The notes beneath the pieces are model-generated. The model saw only the letters and a program-made list of their open reading frames with translations. It was not told the origin of the DNA and did not search any database. The position numbers and the translations under genes are program-made. From Typha latifolia (lineage: Eukaryota > Streptophyta > Magnoliopsida > Poales > Typhaceae), in the NCBI GenBank assembly GCA_019914945.1, contig CM034106.1:744001-808000 (forward strand): 64,000 nt of DNA, in the 5' to 3' direction. Every line of letters starts with the position of its first letter. Position 1 is the first letter of the stretch. Of this stretch, positions 10,992-23,221 are shown piece by piece.

Positions 10992-13771
10992 TAAAATGAA
11001 AAATAAATTTAGATATATACTATTAAGATGTTAAAATTAACCCTAATAACCAATCTTCTAAAACTTGATCTACAACTCATAGCCTTATACAATACAACCA
11101 TGATTTATTTTTTAATTGCTATGTATTTAAATCCGAAAGCTATAGGATGAATAATATGGCGTAGATCACCGAAAAAAACTACAGAGTTCTTGTGATCTCA
11201 AAGTTCGAAGAAAATTTCAAAATATTTAACCAGCAATAATCGATAAAATATGCTAAAATTTGGAAAGTAAACTGGAAAAATAAGTGGCATTTTTAGAGAG
11301 AGGAAAGGGTTTGAGAATTACTTACAAAGTCTTAGTTAAGATTTGTTGGGTTGGACTCGAACCCATCCATGCGCCTTGGATCCGATCAGGTCGGTTTCGG
11401 GTCCGGGTTTTGGAATCATATATAGATGCTGACGTACCTCAAATCTGAAACAGAGATTCCGAATCTTAAATGATTTTAGAGATCCGAACTCGATAATTTA
11501 GAGTTAATTGGGCCAGCTTGGGGGGGGCCTCGTCGGCAATACTCTAGAAGGTTCCGGAGCAGCAGATCCACCACAGGAACTTTCTTACAACCAAGGGTAC
11601 TTGGCACTTTGGCAGCCAACGAAAAGGTTTGCAAGTATATTGACTGCATCAAATTCCCGTAACTGAGAATGTAGACGATCAGCTTCCTACAAAACTCAAT
11701 TTGATTAGCATAGAAACTATTTTAGCTGTAACAAGAGTCGTCCTCTCCTCTTTGAGCTTTAGATGTATCCCCTTTGTATAGATGTAAATAATAATTTAGC
11801 TAGTCTAATTGCAGGGCATTTAAAAAGTTATAAAATTCTTAAGTTTTAATAGCAGTAAGATTAAGCTTTTTTTACACGCCTCATATATAAATTGTGTGCA
11901 CTCAACTTAAAAAATATATATATGTAACTGTGTCGAAAATGGATGCATTTAGTTTTCGAAAGCCATTTTTTTTCTTTTTATTATCACTAACTGCCCCTCC
12001 TTTACCAGAGAAAACAAGATTTGGAAAAAAGGATTCTAACAGACTCTCATATCACCAACAAAATCAAAGGTTCATGCTTGGCGGCAAGGGTTGCAACGAC
12101 AAGGTAATAATCCTAATCCCATTATCCATTTTGTGTATGTTATGTGTGACTTTGTTAACAAATGTAATAATTAATATCACACGAGTATTATAGTTATTTG
12201 ATGACTATATCAACTGACATTTAGCAAAATGATGCAAATAAAATTTTAGGAAAGTGGTTTGATACCGCATATAATCATATTGCTATCCGATCCGATTCAA
12301 ATAAAAATTCCTATCCGATTTAGAATTTAAAAAAAAACGAATATGGATTCAGATATGGGTCGGATATAATTCTCGGATTTAGATAGGGATATCCACTTAC
12401 CTGCATATTTTTTTAAAATAATTTTTAGTTTGCTTATTTAAATAATAAATATTGATATTATTACTAGTGATGTGTTATATGTTATTTGTAGAGATTAATT
12501 TATCTAATTTTATATGTATTTGATATACAATTTTTTTTGTGAAATTCTTAATATTTTTGTGTTAATTATGTTTAAATAAAATCATAATTCTTTTAAAATT
12601 TTATCAATATCCGATTCAATCCTCTATCTAAAAATTATCCATATCCATTTAACTAGGATATGATTTTAAATTATTATTCGTCAACTATTTATATCCGGAC
12701 TAAAAATATGAATTAAGATGTGAATTGAACACTATCTAATCTGTTTTCACCTATAGTAACATTTCGAGTCCTTATAACGTACTTGGAAATGTTGTAAGTG
12801 ATAAGATCCTGTACGACAAGTAACTACTTATCTAACACACTCGTTAATATGAAGCACACTTTACACTAGATCATCCTTAATTGTCTACTCATAGTCAACA
12901 TTATAAAGGAGATTTATACGTAACACGTAGCATTACTCTTTTTAAAAAGATAATAGAAGAGTCCAAACACCCGACAACGACGTCTACCTAAAGCCCATTT
13001 ACGTCATTTCAGCCCCCCCGCAGATCAGCTGTCTCCAACTCAACAATTTGGGTGTAAACCCAGCCAGTGAGAAGGCAACACGTTTCCAGGGCGAAGGGTT
13101 TGGAGCACAAGACCGCGCAGCTGATCTTGGGATATGCGGACGTGGGCGAGATGCCGAATGCCGCCAAAAGCCTGAGTCACCTTTCCGATGTGGAGTTCAT
13201 ATGACTCCACCTCCCTTTTCCCTATGGCCGGTGCGAATCCAAATCAACCTCCATTAACCCCCCCACCCCCACTTTACCAAAATACCCTTTCTACCCCTCA
13301 CCGCATGACTACGGGTGGATAAAAAAGTGGCCTCACTATTAAAATGTTCAATAAATATAGAAATTAATAATAATAATAGAAAATATAAATAGGTAGAGAA
13401 TAGGTAGTTTTAGGAAAATGGAAAATTTTATTTACTGTTTTATTTTTTAATTCAGATAATGTAAAGTGATGACTTTGAGAAGGTTTGTCGTTTGCGATCC
13501 CCCAGTGGTAATCTAAGTAATTAAGATCAAATTGGGGGGTAGTTGCACTTACCTGTCCTTCTCGCAGCCGACTTTTGCTTCTTTTTGCCTTTTGTTTTTG
13601 TTTTTCTCCCTCTTTTCCCTTCGCCGACCTTGTCTTTGGATCCGAAGAGACAAAGGAATCCTCCCCCTCCCCCTCCCCAATTCGCCATCGAGAAGAAGGT
13701 GGCTACGACGACGACGACGACGTCATCGGAGGCGGCGAAGGGGAATACGAGGAGCCGGACTGGAAGGGGGG

Positions 13772-16700
13772 ATGAAGAAGTGCGCGTCGGAGCTGAATAT
13801 GGAGGCGTTCCTGCGGTTGCCGGAGGAGAGGAAGGACGTGGGGAAGCGGTGGCCGGCGACGTCGACGGCGACGGCGGATCTGGAGCACCTCTTCCTTCCG
13901 GAGGCGGAGCAGAAGCCGGGATCCGTCGTGGACGGCGGTGGATTGATGCCGTTCGCCGACCTAGGGTTTGGGATCGGGAATCGGGTGAGCTCGACTAGTC
14001 TCTGTGATTATTATAGCTCTCTGGCCGTTTCCGCTGGTGGATGATTTCGTAGTCGCTAGATAATAGTGACTTTTACGAAATTACCCCTATGGTAGAGTTG
14101 CTTAACGTTTTAATTCGAAATAAATTGGCAATTTCGTACTTCTTTTTTGTGATCTTAGGTACGAATTTTAAGTTTCTATAGTTTCATAAATCGTCAATAT
14201 GACCGCAAATTGGTTTATAGATTTATTTGGTTTACATCTTTTATATTTGTAGCTAGATTTTTTTTTTATTATATAAAATCCCAGTAGAGTGTTTTCTATA
14301 ATTTAATAAAAATATAAGTGTTAAAGTTAAAACAAAATACTGAGAAAGAGTGTAAATCGAAATAAACACATATATGAGGTGTGAAATGAAAACAACCCCT
14401 CGAACTATAAAAATATTTTTTATTCCATATTTTTACAAATTTCTCTTAGTTAAGAAATTTTTTTGTGCTTTTTATTAAATTCTTGAGACTGCTATGTAAA
14501 TAACATATATTTTTAAAAAGTATACATGTAAATAAGAAATTTTTTCAGGGTATAAGTGTAAAAAAAACTCTATTTTTTAATATGAAAAACGTAAATGTTA
14601 CCAAGTGTGATCCTGAGACAATGCAACGTACATCAAATTAGTCACCACGGTGGTGTGGATTTGAATGACATTACTATAGAAAAGGAAACCAAAGCCAATA
14701 CCTCAGAAATATTTTACTCGGAAAATAAAGCTCAATCTGTTGTTATTGTTGTTGTTGTGAGATCTCGCACTTAGCATGAGTTTTTAATAAATGGATTTTG
14801 GGCATGGTAGCAGGATCCCATGAATGGAGGAGGCATCGGCAGCCACGTCTACTCTCAGAACCTTAACGGCCGAAATTCCAGCGTTTCTCTTACCATGGAA
14901 TCCCAATCCTCCATTTGCGGTAACATTATACTATTCTCAAAACCTTTTACCTCCACTCAGCTTAATGATTCTGTATAGCTAGGCTGTGTCAATTTAATCA
15001 CCGTTTTTTTCTCGGAATATTTATTAAACAAGGATTTACTTCCTTTTTTTTTGTTTTGAAAATAAGAAACTCACTATGCCCACAACTATTTATTGTATGT
15101 TTAGAAACTTTCAAGTTTAAAGATAGTCTATCTCCAATTTTTCTCTACTTTATAAAATAGCATACGAGTTTTTGACCGTTATAAGTATACTCATCAAATA
15201 TTATATAAGTGAGTTCCAAACTTATTTAGGGGACTAAATTACTTCTAGTGTATGTAGAATAGTCACTGTTTTTAGTGTGGACACCCTTCAAACAAAACTA
15301 ACCATTAATATTAACTCAAATTTATTTGTAAAAATACAGAAATATCATTGTTCTTATTACATACATGGTATCTATGTCTTTTCGTCTATTAAAGTACTAA
15401 GCTTTTTACCTTAGGGTTTTGTTTTTACAATCTTTCAAAATCTCTTATATATATATATATATATATATATATCTCAAAACATATAGTTTTCTTTTGTGTG
15501 CATGTATACTCTTTTAATCCTTCGTTTTTTTACATGGACATTCCTTAGAGTTAACTAATTGTTAAAATTTGAATAATTTAGATATAAAAAGAGAATATCT
15601 TTATTCTAGTTTTCATATATATTAGTTAAAAGTAATTATTGAGACTTAACCTTGTATTTAATAAAAAACCAACCAATATGGTATTTGTGCAATATGTTTT
15701 GAAATGTATACATACAAATATTAACTTTAGAGAGGTATATGCGCAAAAACCATGAGTTTTGAAAGATAGGTACACTAAATTACTAGCTAGCATGTTAATA
15801 CTGAAACACATGACTAGCTATTCTTACCTGAAATTCCAGGCACCGACGTCCTTGAGAGCTATCACTTTATATTGTATATAGAGTTTGCTAATTAGCTTTC
15901 TTTCTCAAAAATCTCTGCCAGCTGCAAGTCCAACATCATCTCATAAACTTAATAATGGGAAGGAGAACCAACCTCTTGGAGGGACTAGTGGTTCTGAGCA
16001 GTCAGATGAGGAGTCAATTGAAATAGAGGACGAGCAGGGCACAAATGTACAAGACACAAAGCGCATGAGAAGGTGCAACAAAAAAATTTCATTCGTTTAC
16101 TTTGACAGATCATCAGTAGTTATATGTCTTGAACATTTGATCAGTTCTTTATGTATCCTTCCATGCATCAGGTAAGTTGGAGGACAATATGATCAGTCGC
16201 TTTCCAAGCCAAAAAGAAAATTCAGTTGCCTTGAGTGATTGTTTTAACTGTTCATAATTTTTAAACGAATCTTATTGTTTATTTTCAAGGATGGTATCCA
16301 ACCGGGAGTCCGCTAGACGATCGAGGAAGAGAAAGCAAGCCCATTTAGCTGATCTTGAGTTGCAGGTATCATTTTCGCAGGATCTAATTAATAAAAATTT
16401 CTCAGCTTCGCAGGTCCAGTTTTATGTGTAACTTGAAGAATCTCCATGCTGAATTAGTATTCTGTATTCACCCATGTAAACTAAATAAAATGGAATAAGA
16501 AATTTAAAAGTGATCTGTTGTAAATTGTAATGCTAGTGAATCTCTGCATACCAATTTTGACAGTGAAACCAATTGAACATCATAATAATATTAGTAAGGC
16601 ATGCTGTATTAGAATATTTTTGATAGAATATTCCTTATTTATTTCTGTAAGAAATACAATCTTTTTATAATTCAATTGTGTGGATTCGTGTAAGCTTCCA

Positions 16701-17595
16701 AGAAGTTGCTATCCGACCTTTTAAGGGACCAAAATCTCTTCAGAATTACTGCATATGAAGTCAAGTAAGTACTATTGATATGATGAAATGAACTGCATTA
16801 GGGACACATGGCTTCTTTATTCAAGCTTTTCTGTTACCTCCTTTGATAGAAAACTATATCACATTATATTCTATGTATGGTTTACTCAGATCAGTAGCCT
16901 TACTTATCCTTAACAAATGGAAGCATAAGAACTGGATGTTATTTACATCTGTTGTTTGATTCATCAGGTTGACCAACTTAGAGGGGAAAATGCCTCTCTC
17001 TTTAAGCAACTGACAGATGCCAATCAGCAATTCACTGGTGCAGTCACAGATAATCGAATTCTCAAATCGGATGTCGAAGCCTTGAGAGTTAAGGTACCCA
17101 AATTTCTCCTACAGACATACAATTATCCCCTGCTTTTTAGATTACAAATGAAAAAGATTTGTATCAAATTCATAAATTTGTAAAGGAGACAATGCATACC
17201 TTTCGAATATTTTATAGGTAAAGATGGCAGAAGATATGGTCACGAGAGGAGCCGTAACATGTAGCCTAGATCATCTCCTCCAAAGCCATATCGGATCTCC
17301 GCAGATTCTAAACACACGGCAGCCATGTCGAGTATCATCAGAAGTCCTTCCAGCCATGGATTTCCAAGTAGATGATCTATGTCACATTGGCATGTCGGCA
17401 GCTGGACCAATACAGAACATGGGTATGGAGAACAAGAATGATGAGATCAGATCAAGAATGAATCAGAGCTCACCAATGCAAAGCATTGCAAGCTTAGAGA
17501 GCCTAGAAAATAGAATTTCAAGTGAAGTGACAAGCTGTGTGGGTGACATTTGGGCATGGGATTCGAACACAAATGCAATAGCCAAGATGCTTTAA
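13772..17595 (+). CDS. bZIP9: group C bZIP transcription factor (bZIP9-like), 6 exons, 349 aa
   Basis: Exons are 13772-13984, 14814-14919, 15922-16072, 16290-16365, 16968-17093 and 17218-17595, all GT-AG, closing at 350 codons. The protein starts [14 protein letters not shown], like the KRSASELALQEYL region of bZIP9. An acidic, Ser-rich stretch precedes the DNA-binding region. The basic region [20 protein letters not shown] (residues about 161-180) has the N-x7-R-x9-L spacing. It is followed by heptads [15 protein letters not shown] and the group C signature [16 protein letters not shown], then a long Ser/Met-rich tail ending near residue 349. Group C bZIPs bind ACGT elements as homo- or heterodimers, often with group S1 bZIPs, in sugar, amino-acid and seed-storage control. 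Exon junctions fall within the basic region and zipper as in bZIP9. The first ATG is used; no ATG was found in the roughly 240 bp before it. Intron 1 carries one arm-like piece (14341-14396) of the GTGTGAAATGAAA MITE family. Confidence 0.92.
15446..15472. repeat. (AT)n microsatellite in bZIP intron 2
   Basis: About 13 AT units, uninterrupted, inside intron 2 of the bZIP gene. No other function is visible. Confidence 0.9.
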
Positions 17596-18779
17596 GTTCC
17601 AATTCTAGTCCAGGACTGGTACTGTCAAACTGTTATGACCACATTAGATGATGTTGGTTTTCTTTATCTATCTTCCTTTCAGTTATCCAAGGGACTTTAT
17701 GTTGACATCCATAAAAGTTCAAATTTTGAGATCTCATAGATAAATGCACTAGAATCATAGTCAAAGATCAATCAGAGAAGAGCCATAGGCAGCCAATTTT
17801 CCAGTCAAGTGAGAATATATAAATAGATATATAGTAGTATGGATGTCATTAGAAATCATCTTTGGACCTCTATCAAAATTTCTTCTTACTTAAGCTCAGC
17901 AACAGGAAAAAAACCAACGCCCTATTGCAAGTAATTTACTCTCCTCTATTCTGCAAATAATTTATTACAGTCCAACGTAATAAACATGTGAATAGTGATT
18001 TGTATATTAAAAAAAATTGAGTCCCCACCACTATCGTTTCATTATATATAACTTGACCCTTATAATTTGGATACAATATTAAAAAAATAACCTAGCTAGG
18101 CAATCTATGTATTTGTCATTTTGGCCTTTGGAAAACATCCAGGGTAGATTCTTTTCTGTGATTTAAGTAAAAATTCAGGTGTCAAACTGACGATAGTGAA
18201 AATAGGTGTATAAAATATACATCAAGCAAGGTTTGAAATGAAAAAAAAAGGGGAAAATAATCCCTTCCTTTTTGCATGGATACCTTAACACAAAGAAAGT
18301 TTCAATCTGAACAATATTTCCATGCAAAATAACAAGTATCATAGTAATTTTACATACAACGCAACGGTTTTTTAATTATTTTTTCCCATGAGAAGTTTGA
18401 ATAATAATCCCTTTGCTTTCTCTCCTAGCATCTCTATGCATTCTATCTCTCACCCATCTCAACTCAGGGCATTAGAAACCTTGCCAGATAGCACCATCAT
18501 CACTGGACGACTTCATCTCAACCTCATGGTCTTTTCTAGCGGAGTTTTTAACGTTTATAAGTAGAGGTGAGAGGTGAGAGATGAGAGAGATGCTAAAAGG
18601 CGAGGAAAAGTTGATGAGGGGAAAGGAGGAACAGAGCTATTTCTTGGTTTAGTTAAGAGGGAAGAGAAAAGTGGCTGGGGGCTATGAAGAGAGGAGGAGA
18701 AGATTGGTTTAGTTAAGAGTACAAAACTCATTTTGTATCTATAGTTAATTTAACTCATCTATATGTATATTAGGTAGAG

Positions 18780-18934
18780 TAACACAACATTCCCTATTGC
18801 ATTAGATGAAGTTGGGGTAAAATTTAACTTAAAGATATCTTTGTCTTTGAGGGATTAAAAGTAAAATGCAGGGGTTGAATGCTAAATTTACATTCGACAG
18901 GGTGTGAACGATAGTAAAAGCAAAAGTTAGGGTG
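18780..18934. mobile_element. right arm of Mutator-like MITE family
   Basis: The stretch GTGTGAACGATAGTAAAAGC plus the preceding GGGATTAAAAGTAAAATGCA matches the right arm of the 10410-10991 element (GTGTGAACCATAATAAAAGC and GATTAAATCCAAAATATAGG). The opposite arm could not be placed with confidence, so the element is probably decayed or its left end has diverged. Confidence 0.45.
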
Positions 18935-19186
18935 CTTGTGATAAATATTGCAAGACAATAGATATTTTATTGAAACATGTACTTACTAAAAACTCAAAGA
19001 TTTGTCCTATATCACAATACTTAAAGTGTTCCTGCGGCACAACATGGCTACAGTTTGTGGTCAAGGAGACCGCCCACGCGGCCGATTAAAAGCTACCAGT
19101 TGTCCCTCCTCCTAATCTCGCCTCTTATCTTATTCCAACTTAACTAATTAATTATTCCCTCTCTTCTTATCTTAACGAAACCTTTC

Positions 19187-19195
19187 TTTAAATAA
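19187..19195 (+). promoter_or_regulatory. possible TATA-like element of the AIL gene
   Basis: TTTAAATAA lies 184 bp before the AIL start codon and just ahead of the CT-rich leader. Position and composition fit a core promoter, but the match is imperfect and no transcript evidence is available here. Confidence 0.3.
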
Positions 19196-19241
19196 CCCAT
19201 CCTCGATCCTCGTGCTCTCTCTCTCTCTCTCTCTCCCCCTC

Positions 19242-19343
19242 ATGCTCTCCTTTCCATATCTATGTCTCCTTAAGTACTCTTCTTCTTCTTCTTCTTCTTC
19301 TTCTTCTCCTAACTCCATCTCACAACTCAACTGCTGGGCTTGA
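19242..19343 (+). CDS. upstream ORF with poly-Ser run, AIL leader
   Basis: A 33-codon ORF starts with ATG at 19242 and ends with TGA at 19341-19343, 27 bp before the AIL start codon. It reads MLSFPYLCLLKYS, continues a run of ten Ser encoded by the CTT microsatellite, then PNSISQLNCWA. It would be in the leader if transcription starts near 19215, as the TATA-like site suggests. Because the repeat unit is three bases, length changes keep the frame open. Translation is not shown, and a second very short ATG-stop lies at 19262. Confidence 0.35.
   Translation: MLSFPYLCLLKYSSSSSSSSSSPNSISQLNCWA
19278..19307. repeat. (TCT)n microsatellite in AIL leader
   Basis: Ten uninterrupted TCT units in the presumed 5' untranslated region, read in frame as serine by the upstream ORF. 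A dinucleotide CT run lies just upstream (about 19215-19234). Confidence 0.85.
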
Positions 19344-19370
19344 CTCAAAACTCAGACTACACTACTACAC

Positions 19371-21610
19371 ATGGAGATGAACTCTAACTGGCTTTCCTTC
19401 TCTCTCGCTCACCACCCTGGCCTCTTAGAGGCCTTCTCCACTGCCCCTCCTCCTCCTACTCATCCTCACCATGGTTCTTTTTTATATATAGATACTTCCT
19501 TCCTTCCTTCCTCCTTATAACTTCATATTAATCCTTTTCCTCACATCGATCTGTCTTCTCTCTCTATCCCTCTCTTTGTAGGTGGAGAAGAAGAGGAGCC
19601 AAAGCTGGAGGACTTCCTCGGCGGCGGCGGCGGCGGAGGAGGAGAGCAAGAAGCCTTCGGCTCTGAGCTCGGGAGCATCGCCGCCGGATTCCTACGTGGA
19701 TTCCCGGGAGAGAAGAATGGGACGAGTGACGTCACGATTGCATCGGCAGCGGAGGTGGCGGCGGAGGAGCCGAGGAGGTCGGAGACGTTTGGGCAGAGGA
19801 CTTCTATATACCGTGGAGTCACAAGGTATATATATATATATATGTACGCAGAAGTAGCAGTAGTAGGAGTCATAGGTGTATAATGGGAAGAGGGGGAGGA
19901 AACTTTTTTTTTTTTCTCTCTCTCACACATACTAAGAGGAGGGCATTTTGGTACAAAGGCATCGGTGGACGGGACGCTACGAGGCGCATCTTTGGGACAA
20001 CAGCTGCCGCCGGGAGGGGCAAAGTCGGAAAGGCCGCCAAGGTGAGCGCCCCGCCCCCCTCTCCCCCCCGTTTACTAACATGCGCCGGTTCCGGCGCATC
20101 CTCAATATTACACCACTCCTCCTTTCTAACGTGCTCAATCTTTTCACCTCGCTACGTGGCGCGTCCTGATTCGTCGCTCGATCGCAGTCTACTTGGGTAA
20201 CTTTCTTTTTTCTGATCACCCATCGATCTTTTTTTTTTGTGGAATTTATTTTATTTTAAAAAATGTCGAAAATAATTTATACAAACACGTAGGAGGATAC
20301 GACAAGGAGGAAAAGGCGGCGAGAGCGTACGACCTCGCAGCTCTCAAGTACTGGGGTCCGAACACCACCACCAACTTCCCGGTAGGTGACCTCCCTTACC
20401 CCCCCCCAACCCCTGAGAGGGGCAAAACCGGTATTCTAAAAATACCCGTATGTTATACCGTATAGGTGTCAAACTACGAGAAGGAGGTCGAAGAGATGAA
20501 GTCGATGACACGTCAGGAGTTCGTTGCTTCCATTCGAAGGTACATGCATGCAATTTGTACGTACACGTACGTACGTACATGCATGCATGCATGGACATGA
20601 CATGCATGCGTGGCATTTGTGTGTTCTCTTTCTCTCTATTAATTCTTTATTTTCTCTATAGGAAGAGTAGTGGGTTCTCCAGAGGCGCATCCATCTATAG
20701 GGGAGTTACCAGGTGAAATAATATATTATTAACTTCTTTTATACATTATTTTAGAAATATGATACATTGTCTATTTTTTAGTAAAAAAATTAATGGAGGC
20801 GATATTGATCTGGTAACATTCGTATGTATAGGCACCATCAACATGGAAGATGGCAGGCGAGGATTGGAAGAGTGGCTGGAAACAAAGATCTCTACCTTGG
20901 GACTTTCAGTGAGTAATTAACACAAAACCTTGTAGAGGAATGAAGACATATCCAACATTAGATCATAGTATAAGTAGTAGGTACGACCTCTTTAAAATGT
21001 ACAAATATTGTGATTAATTTTAGGCACACAAGAGGAAGCAGCAGAGGCCTACGACATCGCGGCGATCAAATTCCGAGGGCTTAACGCCGTGACAAACTTC
21101 GACATGAGCCGCTACGACGTCGACAGCATCCTCAACAGCGATCTCCCCATCGGCGGCGTGTCGACAAAGAGCTCCTCCAAAGGCTCAGAGTCTTCGACGT
21201 CGGCAGCCGGCAACGGAGTAGTCTCCGCGACCGTAGCCGGAGAGCCAGGCCAAGACTACTGGTCTCTACTTGCTCTCCACCAATACCAACAACAACAACA
21301 GCAGCAGCAGCAGCAGCATTATAATCCATCATCAGGATATGAAGGATTTGGATCAGGTACAATTAACATGGATTTCTCAGGTGGAAGTAGTGTCATGTGG
21401 AGTAGTGGTGCAGTGGTTCAAGGTCGGAGCTCATCATCTAATTCTAATAGTATTCCTTATGCTACCCCTGTGGTTATGGGAGATGGAAGCTATGAGAACT
21501 CCAATACTATGGGAAGCTGGAGTAGTACTACTGCTCCTTATCTCTACAGTTACCAGGGTGCAACTTCTGATGCTGCAGCTTTGCATACAGCTCTTTATGG
21601 GATTGAGTGA
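19371..21610 (+). CDS. AIL: AINTEGUMENTA-like / PLETHORA AP2 transcription factor, 9 exons, 438 aa
   Basis: Exons are 19371-19473, 19582-19825, 19959-20041, 20188-20196 (9 bp), 20293-20381, 20466-20539, 20662-20712, 20832-20908 and 21024-21610, closing at 439 codons. Features in order: [15 protein letters not shown] start; the euANT motif [10 protein letters not shown] (about 40-50); AP2 repeat 1 from [20 protein letters not shown] (about 109) with the ten-residue [19 protein letters not shown] insertion typical of AP2/ANT; a linker with [19 protein letters not shown]2 repeat 2 from [20 protein letters not shown] to about 268; then a Ser-rich tail with a ten-Gln run near 300 and terminal LYGIE. 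These nuclear factors keep stem-cell and meristem identity (ANT, PLT, BBM). The short N-terminus with an LEAFST motif is closest in my memory to AIL5/PLT5; the exact paralogue is not settled. The 9-bp exon encoding VYL is a known hallmark of AP2-class genes. All junctions are GT-AG. Confidence 0.95.
20080..20099. repeat. perfect 9-bp hairpin in AIL intron 3
   Basis: ATGCGCCGG, a TT loop, then CCGGCGCAT form a perfect GC-rich palindrome about 40 bp after the exon 3 donor and about 90 bp before the 9-bp microexon. It directly follows a C-rich tract. Confidence 0.8.
20543..20609. promoter_or_regulatory. CATGCA (RY) and ACGT cluster in AIL intron 6
   Basis: Within 67 bp just after the exon 6 donor there are three overlapping groups of CATGCA/TGCATG words (about 20543, 20578 and 20601) separated by repeated ACGT words. 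CATGCA is the RY element bound by B3 factors of the LEC2/FUS3/ABI3 type, and ACGT is the bZIP core. It is equally a purine-pyrimidine alternating simple sequence, so a regulatory role is inference. Confidence 0.45.
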
Positions 21611-23171
21611 TATATATATTAATATATATTAATATATATGTAGATGAGATCTAGAAAGAGAGAGATCTAGAGAGATGTGGGACTGACATGTACTGATCAC
21701 TATAGAAAGAGAACAAAACTGAGAGTGATAGGACTAATTAACATGGGATACGTACGTACGAAGTTTTGCTAATGGTCAAGAGAAGCTTTAATTCTGCACT
21801 GAGTTATATTCTTTTCATTCTTTCCTGCAATCACTCTGCAACCCCTTAGTACTGCAGCAGAAGCAGTGGCAGGGATGATAAGCACTTTAAACATGCATCT
21901 CTTTTCAAAATTTTTTTTTTTTTTTTTTTTACTTTTACCAAGCTAGCCCTCCTCTCAAATTTAATTATTTACTCAAATAGTCTACAATAAGTCTTAGGGC
22001 CGGGAGAATTATTCTTATAAGTTGTTTTTTCTGTGTTCAACAATTTATATTTGAAAATCATTCAACCAAAAAATAACTTATATACAAATTTATCCCCTAA
22101 ATCTTAGCAATTTTTTTTAGCAAATTTTAAATTATCATATAAATGACAGACCTGATCAACCACTTATATTTGGAAGTTGCGTCCTGATCAACGGTTTTAC
22201 TAATGCGGCAAAACATATATAGTTTTGTATTTACATTTTCATTTTGAAGTATATTAGACAAGAAAGAAAAAGTTTAGATAGTTTGGTCAAAAACTCCCTA
22301 AAGAGGGACATTTTCTAACACATCGTTAACTTCAAATAAATCCCAGTAATAAAACACTAAATTCTTCAGTGTCTTATGTAACAGGTAAAACACTAATCTT
22401 TTTCGTATTTTATATGAAATATAAAACATTGATCTCATAGGCGCATTATATGAGAAATACGTATAAATATGAGAATATGTGAGGAAAGTGAAAAATATCC
22501 AGGTCAGAATCTAGTATTTCTCTCTAGTTTATCTTTAACTTATCCAATTAATAATCATCTCCCTCTATACTTATATACTAATAAGATCAGAAAAATACTA
22601 TACGGTAGCAGCTGATATATATGTTCAAAACTGACACCCTTTTAATATTAAGTTTAGAGGATAAACCATTTCCAGTCTGGTCAAAAACTCTTTTATCATT
22701 CTATCAGTCAAAAGTAAGTTTTTATTCATATACGTCAATGTCATTCTATGGTACTTTCCAAATGAAAATGACTGATAAAGAGGGGTTCGATCATATAATT
22801 GAGTCTGCTCTACTGCATATATAGTTCATTAATTAGACAAATGAAAAACATTGCATCATAGGCATATTCTCGGATATTAACTAATCAAACAGTAGTTGTA
22901 GCTAGGTTTTAACTAATGCTAATCTCTAAGCTTAAACAGTTAGATAATGGATCAACTCAAAAATATAGTATATATTCTTGTTAGAAGTTTCCATACTGCA
23001 GCCAAGGAAATGTTCCTGAAAGTCTGGAGAAACTGCCTATAGAAAGTACCAAAAGGAAGTCACTACATAGATGGATCCACTCTTAATGAATGCAACAAAC
23101 CTATGGTCTAGTTGTGCCTCCTAATTAGAAAGTGAAGTTATAGGTTTGGTTAATCATGGTGGAGGATTGTA

Positions 23172-23176
<5 letters not shown>

Positions 23177-23216
<40 letters not shown>
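23177..23216. repeat. (AT)n microsatellite
   Basis: About 20 uninterrupted AT/TA units in intergenic DNA. Confidence 0.92.

Positions 23217-23221
<5 letters not shown>

Larger units (their letters stand above)
9948..13771. other. intergenic, repeat-rich, bZIP upstream region
   Basis: Holds two inverted-repeat transposons (listed separately). A degenerate repeat at about 12240-12720 is built of words such as TATCCGATTC and GGATATCC. At about 13000-13250 there is a GC-rich patch with a short coding-like stretch. The bZIP leader probably starts near 13520-13560, since pyrimidine-rich, C-rich sequence without ATG leads to the start at 13772. No complete gene was found. Confidence 0.5.
17596..19370. 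other. intergenic, AIL promoter region
   Basis: Begins with the bZIP 3' untranslated region. At about 18400-18720 there is a CT-rich then GA-rich stretch of the kind found inside the Mutator-like elements of this window, and a recognisable right arm follows at 18780-18934. From about 19187 the sequence is promoter and leader for the AP2 gene: a weak TATA-like TTTAAATAA, then CT and CTT runs. No other gene was found. Confidence 0.5.

Noticed and set aside
13532..13771. N-terminal extension of the bZIP protein upstream of 13772
   Set aside because: The extension lacks an ATG and is CT-rich leader sequence. MKKCASEL matches the family start.
15839..15921. alternative start of bZIP exon 3 after CAG at 15839
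   Set aside because: Using it adds sequence that does not keep the family reading into SPTSSHK. The acceptor at 15921 restores the frame exactly.
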